Source: Zymoseptoria tritici IPO323
Lineage: Eukaryota; Ascomycota; Dothideomycetes; Mycosphaerellales; Mycosphaerellaceae
Assembly: GCF_000219625.1 (NCBI RefSeq)
Contig: NC_018218.1
Location: forward strand, 1,860,001 to 1,924,000
DNA length: 64,000 bases
Reading direction: 5' to 3'
Below, one piece after another: positions 10,094-21,117 of the stretch (position 1 is its first letter; each line of letters begins with the position of its first letter). The position numbers and the translations under genes are program-made. The notes below the pieces were generated by a model, which saw only the letters and a program-made list of their open reading frames with translations, made no database searches and had not been told where the DNA came from.

Positions 10094-11160
10094 TAGGCGA
10101 GTTTGTCGATTTCTCTTTTTTCTGAACGAATACTGACTGTCGCCGTAGGTTTTACAATTTGCTTTCGCCCCAAGGGCTAGCGATGGAGTTCGGCGTCGGA
10201 ATTGATTCTTGGAGGGCGTTATTTCGTTCGGTTTATGGGTAAAATTTGATTGCTGGGCGCCCTGGTTTCATCCCCACAGGCAGCGGGCGGGAAAGATTTG
10301 GCGTCTCACGACTTGGAGGGAAGGGATTGGCAGCACTACCTCGCAGCCCATTGGCAACGATGTAATTTTGTGTTCACGGCGGAAAGACCAGCGATGTAAT
10401 GGATGAATCAGTCGAGCCCCGGCGCTCCATCAACCAGAGCTTCATCAAACTCGCAATCTTGTTCCGCTTGCGCTTGCGTCCTGCTTCGACCACTCTTCCT
10501 TGCCGGGTCTAGACCATCGATGATCGAGGTGAGGAGCCCGGGTGGAGCTGCCCGAGTGGAGTTGACAGACTTGCAGCGGTCAACCCTTGTCAATTTAAGC
10601 TTGGTGAGGATCGACATCCTGGATACTCGGCCAAGACATGGGGCCAGTGTGAATAGCGATTGAAAGAACCTGTTCGTGGCGGTTTCGCATCCCGAAGCCA
10701 GATACTACTGCGTACGTACACTGGTCTGCCAGCAGCGGTGCGAGTCCGCGATCTTGCGATTTGCTGTTTCGTGCCGAGTCTTGCAAGAGATAGTGTCGTA
10801 CGGCTCAAATCCAAGAGCATGCACGTCACAATCCCGGTCGACGTCGAGCCGCCTGTCACGGCACATTCGCATCGTTAGTGTGACGCTCGCGAAACGCATG
10901 TACATGCGTGGGATTGCTTCAATTTGAGTCAGCGGCACGCCCACGGCTCTGCGTCTACTTGACAGTATCAGAATAGTCGGCGACGATTGTGATCGCATGC
11001 CTTGAGAGACAGGGTGAAGCGCATAGGAGACGTCCGCGATGTGTTGTGAAAGACCCACTAGAACTAGCGTGAGAGCCTGAGGCAGGAGAGGAACCGGCTG
11101 ACTTCACTCCCTTTCACATCCACCACTCCTCATACGATCGACACTTCACGGCATCACCAG
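10094..11160. other. Intergenic region upstream of MDM12
   Basis: About 1.07 kb without a supportable gene. The open frames overlap on both strands without motifs. The last 100 bp, ending at ATCACCAG before the ATG at 11161, is the likely MDM12 leader. Confidence 0.5.
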
Positions 11161-12327
11161 ATGTCCGTCGACATCAACTGGGAGACTCTGACTGGCGGTC
11201 CAGATGGTGAAGCGTTGGCGGAAACCATCCGCGACTTCGTCCACGAAAGGTTTCAATCTCTGCCCCTCCCGAAGTTGATTCGCTCCATCACGGTTCATGG
11301 CTTCGAATTTGGGAAGATCCCGCCAGCCATCGTGCTGAAGGATATATGCGATCCACTGCCCGACTTCTACGACACGGAAGAGGACGATGCCACGACCGAT
11401 GATGATAGTCGACATCGTGGCGAGACCAAAGAGCCTCAGCAGCAAGGAATTCGACATTCGACGACTCGTGACTTGCGAGGTGCCGCCGGCTCTCGCCGTC
11501 AATCTGAGCTGGACATCCTTGATCGTTCGGCGACAACTACTCTGACTCGTGGTACCACGCCTGGGGTCTTGGGAACGACGTCCAACCTTGGTTACTTCCA
11601 TCTCCCGATGTCAGCAGGCTTGTCGGGAACTCAAACACCTCTGGCGGCCGTGGCAGGGGCGCATTTTCCGACTGTCTCGCACCCGCCGCATCCTCAGCAT
11701 CATCACTCGCAATCTTTCAGCTCTGTTTCACCAAATTCCACAGCCACGCCTGTCTCATCACACGGTCATGGCTACTTCGACAATGCTGCAGAGTCAGCGA
11801 CGGTGGAAGATGACGATATCCCGACGCAACCGCTGAATGAAGACCAGCCAGACAGAAGCTCAGAAGACATGCAGGTCGTCTTCCATGCCACTTATGCTGG
11901 CGACGTCAGACTCTCTCTAACAGCGGACGTGTTTCTCGACTACCCCATGCCAAGCTTTGTCGGAATTCCGCTGAAGCTCAGAATCACAGGATTCACCTTC
12001 AACGGCATCGGAATCTTGGCTTACATCAAGAAGCGTGCGCATCTATCGTTCCTCAATCCAGAGGATGCGGAAGCACTGGTCGGTGGAGAGCCAAGCATGC
12101 AAACGTCAGACGAAAAGCAAGAGACGAGCCCGAATGGAGACCCAACGCCAAGCAAAGTCGGCGCACTTCTTGAGGACATCAAAATTGAAAGCGAAATGGG
12201 GGAGACCGAGAGCGGAAGGCAAGTTTTGAAGAACGTTGGCAAGATCGAAAAGTTCATCCTGGAGCAAGTTCAACGCATCTTCGAGGACGAATTTGTGTAT
12301 CCAAGCTTCTGGACATTCCTCGTTTGA
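11161..12327 (+). CDS. MDM12: Mdm12, ERMES complex subunit (SMP-domain lipid transfer protein)
   Basis: Single-exon 388-aa protein with the Mdm12 signature from the first residue: MSVDINWETLTGGPDG, then HGFEFGKIPPAIVLKDI and DPLPDFYD. Mdm12 is the bridging SMP-domain subunit of the ER-mitochondria encounter structure. It binds Mmm1 and Mdm34 and moves phospholipids between ER and mitochondria. The SMP fold is interrupted at about residues 80-235 by a low-complexity Ser/Gln/His-rich insertion, usual for filamentous fungi. It resumes at VVFHATYAGDVRLSL and closes with FILEQVQRIFEDEFVYPSFW. Both ends are intact, and the start is fixed by the conserved first residues. Confidence 0.95.
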   Translation: MSVDINWETLTGGPDGEALAETIRDFVHERFQSLPLPKLIRSITVHGFEFGKIPPAIVLKDICDPLPDFYDTEEDDATTDDDSRHRGETKEPQQQGIRHSTTRDLRGAAGSRRQSELDILDRSATTTLTRGTTPGVLGTTSNLGYFHLPMSAGLSGTQTPLAAVAGAHFPTVSHPPHPQHHHSQSFSSVSPNSTATPVSSHGHGYFDNAAESATVEDDDIPTQPLNEDQPDRSSEDMQVVFHATYAGDVRLSLTADVFLDYPMPSFVGIPLKLRITGFTFNGIGILAYIKKRAHLSFLNPEDAEALVGGEPSMQTSDEKQETSPNGDPTPSKVGALLEDIKIESEMGETESGRQVLKNVGKIEKFILEQVQRIFEDEFVYPSFWTFLV

Positions 12328-13240
12328 GATGAATAACTGGAACGAATCCTTATCAGCATGCCCTAAGGCCTTCTGCTGAGAAACCATCAATAGCCGGAAC
12401 GGCGGTCCGTTGCGGAGTATGACCAGCGGCATTTGTCCTCTGCACCTAAGCGAGCATGCCAAAACCCCAGCATATGTATGTCGTGCGATAAACGCTGTTC
12501 TCAACGTTTCACAGCACCTGTCAGACGGGATCCTTGCAGCTGTCAAAATGACGTTGTGCGCGGTGACACCTGCGGGTGGGGGTGTTTGTGGCATTGACAC
12601 ACAAATAATGGTGCCTCTCAACGACGTCGCACTGACAGCGGTCACAATGCGATACTGTATTGCATGCTGGTAGCCGCTGTCAACGCACGGAGGCAGGCTT
12701 CTTACTGTCGTACTATTGAATCACTGCAGGGTGCGATGTTCGCATCACGCGCGGGCACGAACCAGAGTGTGCAGTGCGGAGATCAAGTCCACGAGACCGC
12801 GGTCTGGGTTTGGCTGTTAACGAGCGTCGAGAAAAGCGATGCGGGTAAAGAACAACCGTGGCGCATTTCACGGAGTGAAGGAAGTCAAAGCATCATATGT
12901 TAGTGCTCGATAATCATGCTCTGGTATTCACAGTTTCCAATGGTTTTTCTCAAGTAGCATGCATGTCTACGAGGTTAGCCAAAAGCCAAGCCACAATCTG
13001 AACTCGATATGGTCCTGAACTGCGCTGTGCGTTGCATGATCTTGTCCAAAGGCTTTTCCAAGTATGTGCAGGGCTCGTCGCAAATCGATCAAAGCCTCCG
13101 TCTCTTCTTGTCTTCTGGCCACACTTCCCCATATACTTCGACTGACGTTTGCAGGTCGCATCGCTATTCTTGAAAGGTCCGATGCATCGTCCCTTGCGGC
13201 AAATTGCGGAGTATCTTAGCGGCTTCATGTCTGCTCTCTT
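12328..13240. other. Intergenic region between convergent MDM12 and RBR ligase genes
   Basis: About 0.9 kb of 3' flanks. The open frames at 12410-12673 and 12664-12903 have no recognisable composition or motif. Confidence 0.5.
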
Positions 13241-14669
13241 TCAGTCGTCCCGGCAGCGCAAGCACCTCGTAATGTGGCACTGTCGGCATTCGAAGATGAA
13301 GTTTGGCATATCAGCGCTGCATTGCTCGCATGTATGCGGGCCGAGCAGTTCGCGCCAATGATCATGATCGCACTCGTGGTTCGCCAGCAAATGCTCCGCA
13401 ATAGCAGCGATGGCGGCGGGAGCATTGGCTGGCTGAGCAGCTTGTCCTGGCTGGTAGAGTCTGCGGTTGGGATGGCGCGCCGCGATCTCGTTGGCTCGGA
13501 CGATGAGACGTTCTTCCTCCCACTGTGGGCATTCGCAAGTCTTCCACGGGGCGCCACAAACGTAGCAGAATTGTCCGCCGCAGTGACACCTGCGACCAGT
13601 TAGCAGATGGATCAACTTCAATCTTCTCGCGGGAAGGTACTTACGTCATGTGGTTGCAACCGATCGTGAGATCCACCATCCGGCCACACTGAAAGCATCT
13701 CTGCCATTGGGCTGTATCCGCCGCCTGAAGAAGGAGCTGCAGTGATTCGTCTTTGGGACAATCACCCAGATGGTATGCGTCTTTGCAAATGGTACAAGTC
13801 GTTCTCTTGCACTGCGGACACGTTCCCGTCTCCTCGTTGATGTCTGCAGGTGGAATGAAGGCCGAACACGATTGCTCGTGACAGTACGTGCGAACCTTGG
13901 TAGAGAGCTCCTCGTACCGAGCATCGAATTCTTGCGCGAGATCGTGCGAGAGGAAGATGCGCACCGCTGACAGTGGGATCTCCTGAGTGACGCAGCAGCG
14001 AGGTGGAAAGGCAGTCTCCTCTTTCATCGACAGCTCGAATAAGTACTCCAAGCACAGGCGGCAGTAGTCGTGGTTGCAAGGAACACGGGCAAGTTCAAAG
14101 AACTCCTTTTCGTCGCCGCAGCCGGCACATTCGCTGGGCGCCGGTTCGTCGAAAGCAGCACGTGAGGCTGCCCAGGTGGACGACTCGGCAACAGTAGTGT
14201 CATCGTCGTCCTTGAATGCCGTGGCGGCGATGGCCTTCTGCGCTGGACGCTCGACGTTGTAGATGGCAGCCGCCTTGGCGAGGAGTTCCGGATCGTTCCA
14301 AGATGAGGTACTGGGCGCAGCTTCGATGGCAAGGCGGACGGTCCGACCACCATTCATTGTTGCAGCGAGTGCATGGTCTCTTGCAGCCTGATCCTCCTCT
14401 CTGAGAGCTTCATCAATGAGGGCGCCGTCTTGAAGCACGGCGAGGCACATGCTCTGCGCCATCATGCGATCCTGGAGGAGAGTGTTGCAAGCATTGAGGT
14501 CTTCCTCGTGAAGCTGAAGAGCGAGTTGTGCGTCTGTGAGAGTGCCTTCGCGCTGTTTGCCTTTGGAGCCAGAGGCGATCTCGTTGCTGTCGTCGAGGCG
14601 ACCTTGTACGATGGCGGCGATGGTGAGGGCGTCGAGGCTCACGAGCACATCGTCGTCGATGTCCGCCAT
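13241..14669 (-). CDS. RBR-type (RING-IBR-RING) E3 ubiquitin ligase
   Basis: Two exons, 14669-13645 and 13589-13241, give 457 aa. The 55-nt intron has GTAAGT, branch GCTAAC and GCAG. RING1 is at about residues 181-226 (CAGCGDEKEFFELA, CNHDYCRLC), the IBR at about 260-304 (CPQCKRTTCTICKDAYHLGDC, read in two parts) and RING2 from about 325 (CFQCGRMVDLTIGCNHMTC). The catalytic Cys343 accepts ubiquitin as a thioester in the RBR mechanism. It is the first whole codon of exon 2, directly after the codon split by the intron. An N-terminal region with QLALQLHEEDL and DEALREEDQAARDHA is typical of fungal RBR proteins. I chose the MADIDDD start because the longer upstream frame to 14945 has no family resemblance. 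Confidence 0.9.
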
Positions 14670-15047
14670 ATTGGGCGTTTGTGTTTGAGATGTCTCATTT
14701 GCGAAGATCTTGCTGACTTGAGTGCGAGAGAACCAACTGAATCTCTTGGCGACGAACCGTGCATGACAAACGGGAGATTGGCATGACGAGAAACGCAGCG
14801 ATATTAGGCAGATTGAGGCCGCAGTCATGCTTTGTGACATCTCACATGTCACTACCTCCTCACGAGCTTCAGCGAGCAGAGCGGAAAAGGGTTTATTGAG
14901 ATTGAGAGATGAGTGAAGTGAAACAAACATACCGCATTTCTGCACATTCTTTTAGAATGCTGCGCAGATAGTCATGTGCTCCCGGCAGATGCGGGAACCT
15001 GTAAGCCACCTCTTGACCTCGCCAGGAAGCATGTGATATCGATATCT
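14670..15047. promoter_or_regulatory. Promoter region of the RBR ligase and 3' flank of ADA3
   Basis: A 378-bp gap between tandem minus-strand genes. It should hold the RBR promoter and the Ada3 terminator. No distinct element was seen. Confidence 0.4.
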
Positions 15048-17196
15048 TCACTCTCCCTCCACATCAGCCGTCTCAGCCTCCTTTTCAACCTTCTCCAGTC
15101 TCTTCACATCCGCATCCCCAAAGATGGTTTCCTCCGGCCCAGGAATCGGCGGTCGACCATACCCAACCACCGGCCCGACCATCTCAATCCAGTCCCTCCG
15201 CTTCTGCATCAAAGCTCTCACCCCATCGCTCACGCCCCTGCCCGCCACAGCAGCCACACCCTTCTGGCCCGGGCGCGCCTGGGACCCGCCCTTCTTCGGA
15301 TTTGGCTTCGCGAGCGAACGGTTGCGTTTGAGATACGCGGCGTTGACTTGATTGTCGAGGTCATCGGCAATGTTGGCGTATTCTTGCATTGCCATGCGCT
15401 CTTCGGTCAGTTCTAGAACGCGTGCTTTGCGGATGTTGTTGAGGCGGGAAACGCGGCGAAGTTCGTGCTGCAGCGTACGGAGGCGTGCAGCGACTTCGTC
15501 ATCTTCGTGAGCGTCGTAATTTGGGGTTTCAGTTGGGGAGAGGATTCCCAAGTAGCGAAGTTCTTGAAGAGCGCGGTTCTCAAAGGTCTCGTAGTCGAGT
15601 GAGGGGAGATTGGCGGGACGAGCAGCGTCTGCAGGCAGACATGTCACGGGTTTGAAGTCTTCTGTAGTGGCAGTACCGTTTGGCAGCGCATCAAGGCCAT
15701 CGCTATCGCCGTTGACCATCGACGTGTCGCCATTAGCGTCCTCGGGAGGCTCCTGCTTCTTTATCTCGTTGATGGCTGGACGGAACATGGATAGAAGGCG
15801 GTTACCAACAGGTCCCGCACTAACAGTGTCCTGATCGGCGATGTCATCGTCCAAATCTTCGATGCTGCCTCGAGCCTCGTTCGGGTTGTTGACGTGTTTC
15901 TGCGGAGGTTCTATGCCTGTCGTCCCATCTTCAGCAGCCCAGACCTCCTTGTACCCTTTCGCACCTCGAGCTGGAATGATATAAGGGTTCACGCGATCTC
16001 CTCGTTCCTTCAAGAATGCCACATCCTCTTCTGTGAATGGTCGAATGTAGGGCTCAATGTATGTCTGGAACGTCGAGAAATTCACTTGATTTGCTGGCTT
16101 CGCGTTGCTGAAATCCATATCTGGAGGATCGCCAGCCGTAAGGTCGTTGAGATCTGAAGGGGGCCATTGTGTGACGTTCAAAATCGCTTTCTTCTCGTCG
16201 TAAGTCATTTCATCGTTGAGGTCTCGTATATCATAGACAATCGGATCTTCTGCTGCTGTTGGATCTTTGCCAAATATGCGCTCGTATAGAGGCGCGGCGG
16301 GCGGTGGATCGTTCCTCGACGCATCCGAATCGGCGGGGGAGTCGGCGGTGTCCATGAGGTCTGGCACAATTGTTCCGGGTTGTACAGGAGGCGATGGTGG
16401 AGCTGCGGCGCCTAATCATGCAATGTCTGAAATTAGTATGATATATTTCCGCAATTGGCCGGAGAAATAGCCCATTGTCCAAAATCGCAACTCGCACGTG
16501 CAAAAAGATCCAAAGAGTGAATGAGACTCGCACAAATTCAACGAACATGTACCCACCTTGATTGACGCCAACTCCATCCTGCCTGGCAACGCCATGCGCG
16601 CCGACACTCGGCAGGCTTTCCCTCTGTTCTTTCCGATCTTCTGACTCTTCATCGACTTCCATCTCGTCATGACTGCGCTTCTTGGCCAGATTCTTCTTCT
16701 CTTTCCGCCGTTCATCCTCCTCGCGCTTGACTTTGACTCTTTCCTCTTCCGCTCGCGAAGCCTCCCACTCCTGCTCCGCCATAGCACGCTCCTTCCTCTT
16801 CTGTACCAACTGACGCATACTCCTGTCGCAGGCCTCTGACCGCTTGACCATGAAGCGCAGGACCGTATCGCGAATTTTGTCATGGAGAACATGAAGCTCT
16901 CGCGCGCCTGGTGGATCGCCCGCCTTAGCGACGGAGGCATTGCTTTTCTCAATAAGCATCTCGATGCTGGCCTCGGTCGAGATCAGCGCAGCGGTGGAGG
17001 TCTGCAGATAGGCCGTCTCCCGAGCCATAGTGGCCGCAGAAGCTGTGACGGAGGAGGGAGTCGCGGTGCGCGGGGTGGGCGGCGCGGTATCTGTCAAGGC
17101 GGATCCTGGAGTAGAATGGCGAGAGGTTGACCGACGGTCGACTTTGCTGGAGTTTGCCTTGGACTGCGTGCCCTTCTTGGACGCGTTAGGTGCCAT
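15048..17196 (-). CDS. NGG1: Ada3/Ngg1, SAGA/ADA histone acetyltransferase adaptor
   Basis: Two exons, 17196-16557 and 16411-15048, give 667 aa. The 145-nt intron has donor GTGGGT and acceptor TTAG. The joined reading (VGVNQ then GAAAPPSPP) is in phase. Ada3 links Gcn5 and Ada2 to SAGA. The N-terminal half is Ser/Thr-rich, then a highly charged coiled coil (KEDERR-like repeats, residues about 145-190). The C-terminal half carries the family blocks: LDYETFENRALQELRYLGIL, the RTLQHELRRVSRLNNIRK helix and KRRDWIEMVGPVVG. The start is the first ATG (MAPNASKKGTQ). Confidence 0.88.
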
Positions 17197-18031
17197 GTTC
17201 GGCCGTGATGGTTTTCGTGATTTGACGTGGAATTTGGAAGGAGAGGAATCGGCCTTCAGCTCGCCATCGGAGGAAGTGACACTGCAGACACGCGCGAACG
17301 ATGGACTGGCTGTATCATTCGCGCTTTAAGAAGAACACGGATGAATATTACTGAGCGATTCTGCTCGATTGCTTGCGCATCAGAATACCGTCTCGAAGGT
17401 CACCGGCAGGCCAGCGGAAGCGTTTGGCAATCTCCAAGCCAAGGCCCCGCGATACAAAAAAGCTTGTCTGCAATGGCGCGGCCGCAAGGCAAATCGACCT
17501 CCTCGGAAGCACGATCCGCCGGGGGCGGAGTGCATGAGAAGATCTGGAGAGTCGATGATGCGGGACAAGTTGGCTGTTGGCCACATTCATGCGAACGACG
17601 ATACAGAATACACGTCTCTGCTGGGCGCGAGATGGAACAACTGGAGGTCACACCATAGTTCTACTCACGGAACAGCTCGAAACAGAGGTAATCTCTTCTC
17701 AGCCTTTGTCAACGGGACTTTGTAGACGGAAGCGCTGCACATTCATTCGAGCCAAGCACCGAGGCCGTCAAGTCAAGCCGTTCGCCCTTTGGAGCCCAGA
17801 CAGTCTCGCCTCTGCCCAGCGTATCTACCTTAGTACTTACATTACGCCGTCGCCTTCGCCTCCTACGCTCCTTTGTAATCCGCAGCGGCCAGCAGTTCAC
17901 CATTATCATACCCTCCGCCGCCGTTTCCTCGTCCTCTTCCTGGGATCTCACAATAACATGCGCCAGGCCAGCCACGACCTCTAACCCAGTGCGCGACGGT
18001 GTGACAAGCCTGCCAGATCGAGACCGACACC
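17197..18031. promoter_or_regulatory. Divergent promoter region of ADA3 and the membrane RING gene
   Basis: About 0.83 kb between two outward-facing genes. A pyrimidine-rich stretch around 17845-17940 (CGCCTTCGCCTCCTACGCTC and similar) lies just upstream of the plus-strand gene. The open frames at 17227-17658 and 17577-17984 are not convincing. Confidence 0.45.
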
Positions 18032-19715
18032 ATGAGTAAGCCTTATCGGAGACATCTCTCGCCTTTGCTTTGTTGACACACCGTGTACAGCTGCGCAAGA
18101 ACTCGCCGCGACCGCCTGGGTCATTCCGGCCGAGGGACGCACGACCGATCCCGTGCGCCTGAACTCGACCTTGGGCAACGACTACAATACTTTTGATCCT
18201 ATTCGCACTCTCTCGACCAATGGAGCACGCCCCGGCGATCAGACTGGTCTGCTCTTTACCCCGAATCTCCCGCCCGGCGACGCCTGCATCGACGAGAGCA
18301 GTCCTTATGTACCTGAGAACGTCACTCGAGTGGACGACCTACCGCCCAACCTGCGTGTACTCGGACTCGCGCCATGGACAAGCTCGGATTGCGCGCTGAA
18401 ATATATGGAGGCCGCTCGGACAGGAGCGACGCACGCTCTGCTGTTCTTCATACCAGGCATAGTAGGGCCGCCACCAGAAGCAAATGATCCGCGGTGGACG
18501 ATCAGCAGTAGTAGGAGCTGGAAGGGCGACAATGGGTTCCCTACTTATGCCCTTTCGAGTGCTGATGGGGCAAGACTTATGGAACAGAGTGCAGACTATA
18601 GCGGGAACTTGACAAGTGCACCAAATGGCAATGTTCTGGCGGACATGTACCCCACCGATGACTATGTGCGCCTGTACGCATCCGTCAACACTGGATCAGG
18701 GAATACACTTCCTTCGCTCTGGGTTTTCTTGCTGGTGGTCCTTGGAATTCTCTTGGTCATCATTGGACTCACTTCTTTGAGCATGCACTTGATTCAGCGA
18801 CGAAGAAGAAATTCCTTGCGAAGACGTGTGGCGAATGGCGAGGTCGATTTGGAAGCTCTCGGGATCAAGCGGCTTACCGTACCGCAGGAAGTCTTGGAGA
18901 AAATGCCTTTATATGTCTACGGAACGATGGGACGGACAGCAGGTTCGGATGCCGACAGCCTTGCAAAGGAAGAACCTGTTGTCGTGGAGAATACAAGTCG
19001 AAAGTCGCGAAAATCGCGATCTCCTCCGAAGGCCGTTGAAACGACTGGCTATCACCCAACCGCTCTTTCACAGCCGACATGTCCTATCTGCCTGGAAGAC
19101 TTCGAGGTGGCATCCGCGGAGTCAGAAGGCACCACCGTACGGGAGCTACCTTGCCACCACATCTTCCATCCGGAGTGCGTAGACGTCTTCCTCCGTGACA
19201 ACAGCAGTCTCTGCCCAATGTGCAAGGAGACCGCGCTACCCAAAGGATACTGCCCCAGCCTTATCACGAATGCCATGGTCCGTCGGGAACGAATGGTACG
19301 AACAATGCAAAGGCGCGCGGCTCAAGATCCGGAGAGCATGGAGATGCCCAATTTGGACGGCCACACATCCGCTCCGTCTGCCCTCGCACGGGTGCGCATG
19401 CGTACGAGGGGCATTATGCGCGGTGTGAATCGTGACTCTGCGGCAGTACCAGCCACTTCAAGTCCGCAAACCAACGCCGCTGCTCCGGTCATCCCAACTT
19501 CGCAAACGACTCCCGTGGCATCAGCGCCCGCCTCTACACCCAGTGGGATTCCTCCGGCGGCAGCACGCTCGACGACAAGTCGACAGGAATGGGCGCGCCA
19601 GCGAGCTTTGAGCATGGTCGGCCGGGATCAAGCTCCAATCGATCCAGACGCGGAAGAAGCACAGCGCACGCCAGGATGGAAGAGAGCTTTTCGAACTGTG
19701 TTTGGTGGTCGATAG
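18032..19715 (+). CDS. Membrane-anchored RING-H2 E3 ubiquitin ligase
   Basis: The body runs 18091-19715. It has a luminal N-terminal domain with Asn-glycosylation sites (NSTLG, ENVTR, SGNLTS) and one strong membrane segment (LWVFLLVVLGILLVIIGL, residues about 210-227). A basic stop-transfer QRRRRNSLRRR follows, and then a canonical RING-H2: CPICLEDFE...CHHIFHPECVD...CPMCK. The topology matches PA-TM-RING/RNF13-like endosomal or vacuolar ligases. For the start I propose a four-base coding exon ATGA (18032-18035) and a 55-nt intron (GTAAGC...TACAG), giving MTAQELAAT and about 540 aa. In that model no signal peptide precedes the luminal domain, so the true first exon may be missing. The first ATG inside the body is 18153. 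Confidence 0.82.
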
Positions 19716-20223
19716 GTTGGACGTGAAATAGTCGTGATATACGCAGGGTCGGCGACTTTGGTCGCACGGAATGGCGCTGAAGGGCAGGAAACCGCGTCTG
19801 AGAAAGAGGGACAGCGAGACGAATGATGATTGTACATATGAAAAGAATTCTGGCGATGATTTGAAATTTAGCGTTTGAGCGGGCGGCAAGCGAATATATC
19901 GAAATCTTTTTCGACTTTCCTTGAGCATTTTGCGGGACCTTTGACGTCGTACTTGTGGTTGTTGTTCCAGGTTCTGTTTCGCAGATTCCCTAATATGTGC
20001 TCGCTACGCTCCTGATATGTACCAAACTACAAGTATTTTGTATCTCGCTATGACCAGTGAAGCTCTGACCAGGATGAATTTGAAGCTTTTTGGCAGGCCT
20101 GCCAGACGCCGTCATTTTCACATGCCAATGGAAACTTTAGCTCCACCATTGCACCTTCCACGTGCGATCATATCTCAACAACACATCGCACTCGACTTCA
20201 ACTCACCGCCAATCGCCTCTGCC
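19716..20223. other. Intergenic region between the RING ligase and SKI6
   Basis: About 0.5 kb holding the 3' end of the RING gene and the promoter of SKI6. An in-frame extension of SKI6 back to 20017 has no family resemblance. Confidence 0.5.
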
Positions 20224-21044
20224 ATGCCTCTCGATAGTTCCACCTACGCGCTCGCGCACCTGCGGATCGATGGTCGACGCTGGAACGAACTCCGTCGGAT
20301 TCAAGGCCAAATGTCGACCCAAGCCGCCGCGGATGGAAGTAGCTACTTCGAGATGGGCAACACAAAGGTCATGTGCACGGTGCATGGACCGCGACAGTCG
20401 GCGAGATCAGGAGGCGGAACACGTGAGGCGACGATTGAGGTGGAGATTGGTGTTGCGGGGTTTAGTGGCACGGAGAGGAAGAAGAGGGCAAGGGCGGACA
20501 AGTAAGTGAAGACATGGGCGAAGATTGTCAATGGCGAAAATGGCAATCGCTGACTCTGACGATCTGTAGGAGAACACAAGAAATGCAACACAGCATCTCC
20601 TCCGCCTTTTCCGACACTGTCTTCACAGCCTTCTACCCGTCCTCAACAATCACTATCGTCCTACACGTCCTATCGCAAGACGGCGCTCTCCTAGCTGCCT
20701 GCCTCAATGCCGCGACACTTGCTCTGGTCGACGCAGGTGTTCCCATGACCGACTATATCGCAGCCTGCACAACGGGCTCAACAGCGAGCTACGCATCGAA
20801 CGATGAGGATGCCGATCCACTGCTGGATCTCAATGGCGCGGAAGAGTTGGAATTGCCGTTCTTGACGATGGGCACGAGTGGTGGGGAGGACAAGGTCAAT
20901 GTCCTGATTATGGAAACGAGAGTGCAAGCGACGAGGTTGGAGTCAATGGTCAGTGTGGGTTTGGACGGCTGCAAGCAGGTGAGGAGCATACTGGATGGGA
21001 TCGTGAGGGAGCATGGGAGGAGACTTTTGAAGACGAAGGGATGA
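20224..21044 (+). CDS. SKI6: Ski6/Rrp41, RNase PH-like exosome core subunit
   Basis: Exons 20224-20501 and 20570-21044 give 250 aa. The 68-nt intron (GTAAGT...CTGTAG) joins KRARADK to RTQEM. Ski6/Rrp41 is an RNase PH-fold subunit of the exosome ring, which channels RNA to Rrp44 and acts in 3' processing and decay in nucleus and cytoplasm. Family blocks seen are [34 protein letters not shown] and [20 protein letters not shown]. The C-terminal part contains [14 protein letters not shown]. The length equals the usual 245-250 aa. The start [14 protein letters not shown] is where homologues begin. Confidence 0.94.
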
Positions 21045-21117
21045 GACTTTGGAAAACGACAAACTTGAGGTGCCCGCGCAGACGATGGCATTTTCTGGTC
21101 CACCCCTCCACGCAATC

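Noticed and set aside
13641..14945. RBR ligase start at 14945
   Set aside because: The 92 extra residues are Ser/Cys-rich with no family resemblance. MADIDDD at 14669 is the usual start.
17227..17984. Plus-strand frames in the ADA3/RING divergent region
   Set aside because: No motif, overlapping frames on both strands, and no link in phase to the RING gene.
20017..20223. In-frame N-terminal extension of Ski6
   Set aside because: Homologues begin at [14 protein letters not shown]. The extension is low-information and starts from a distant ATG.
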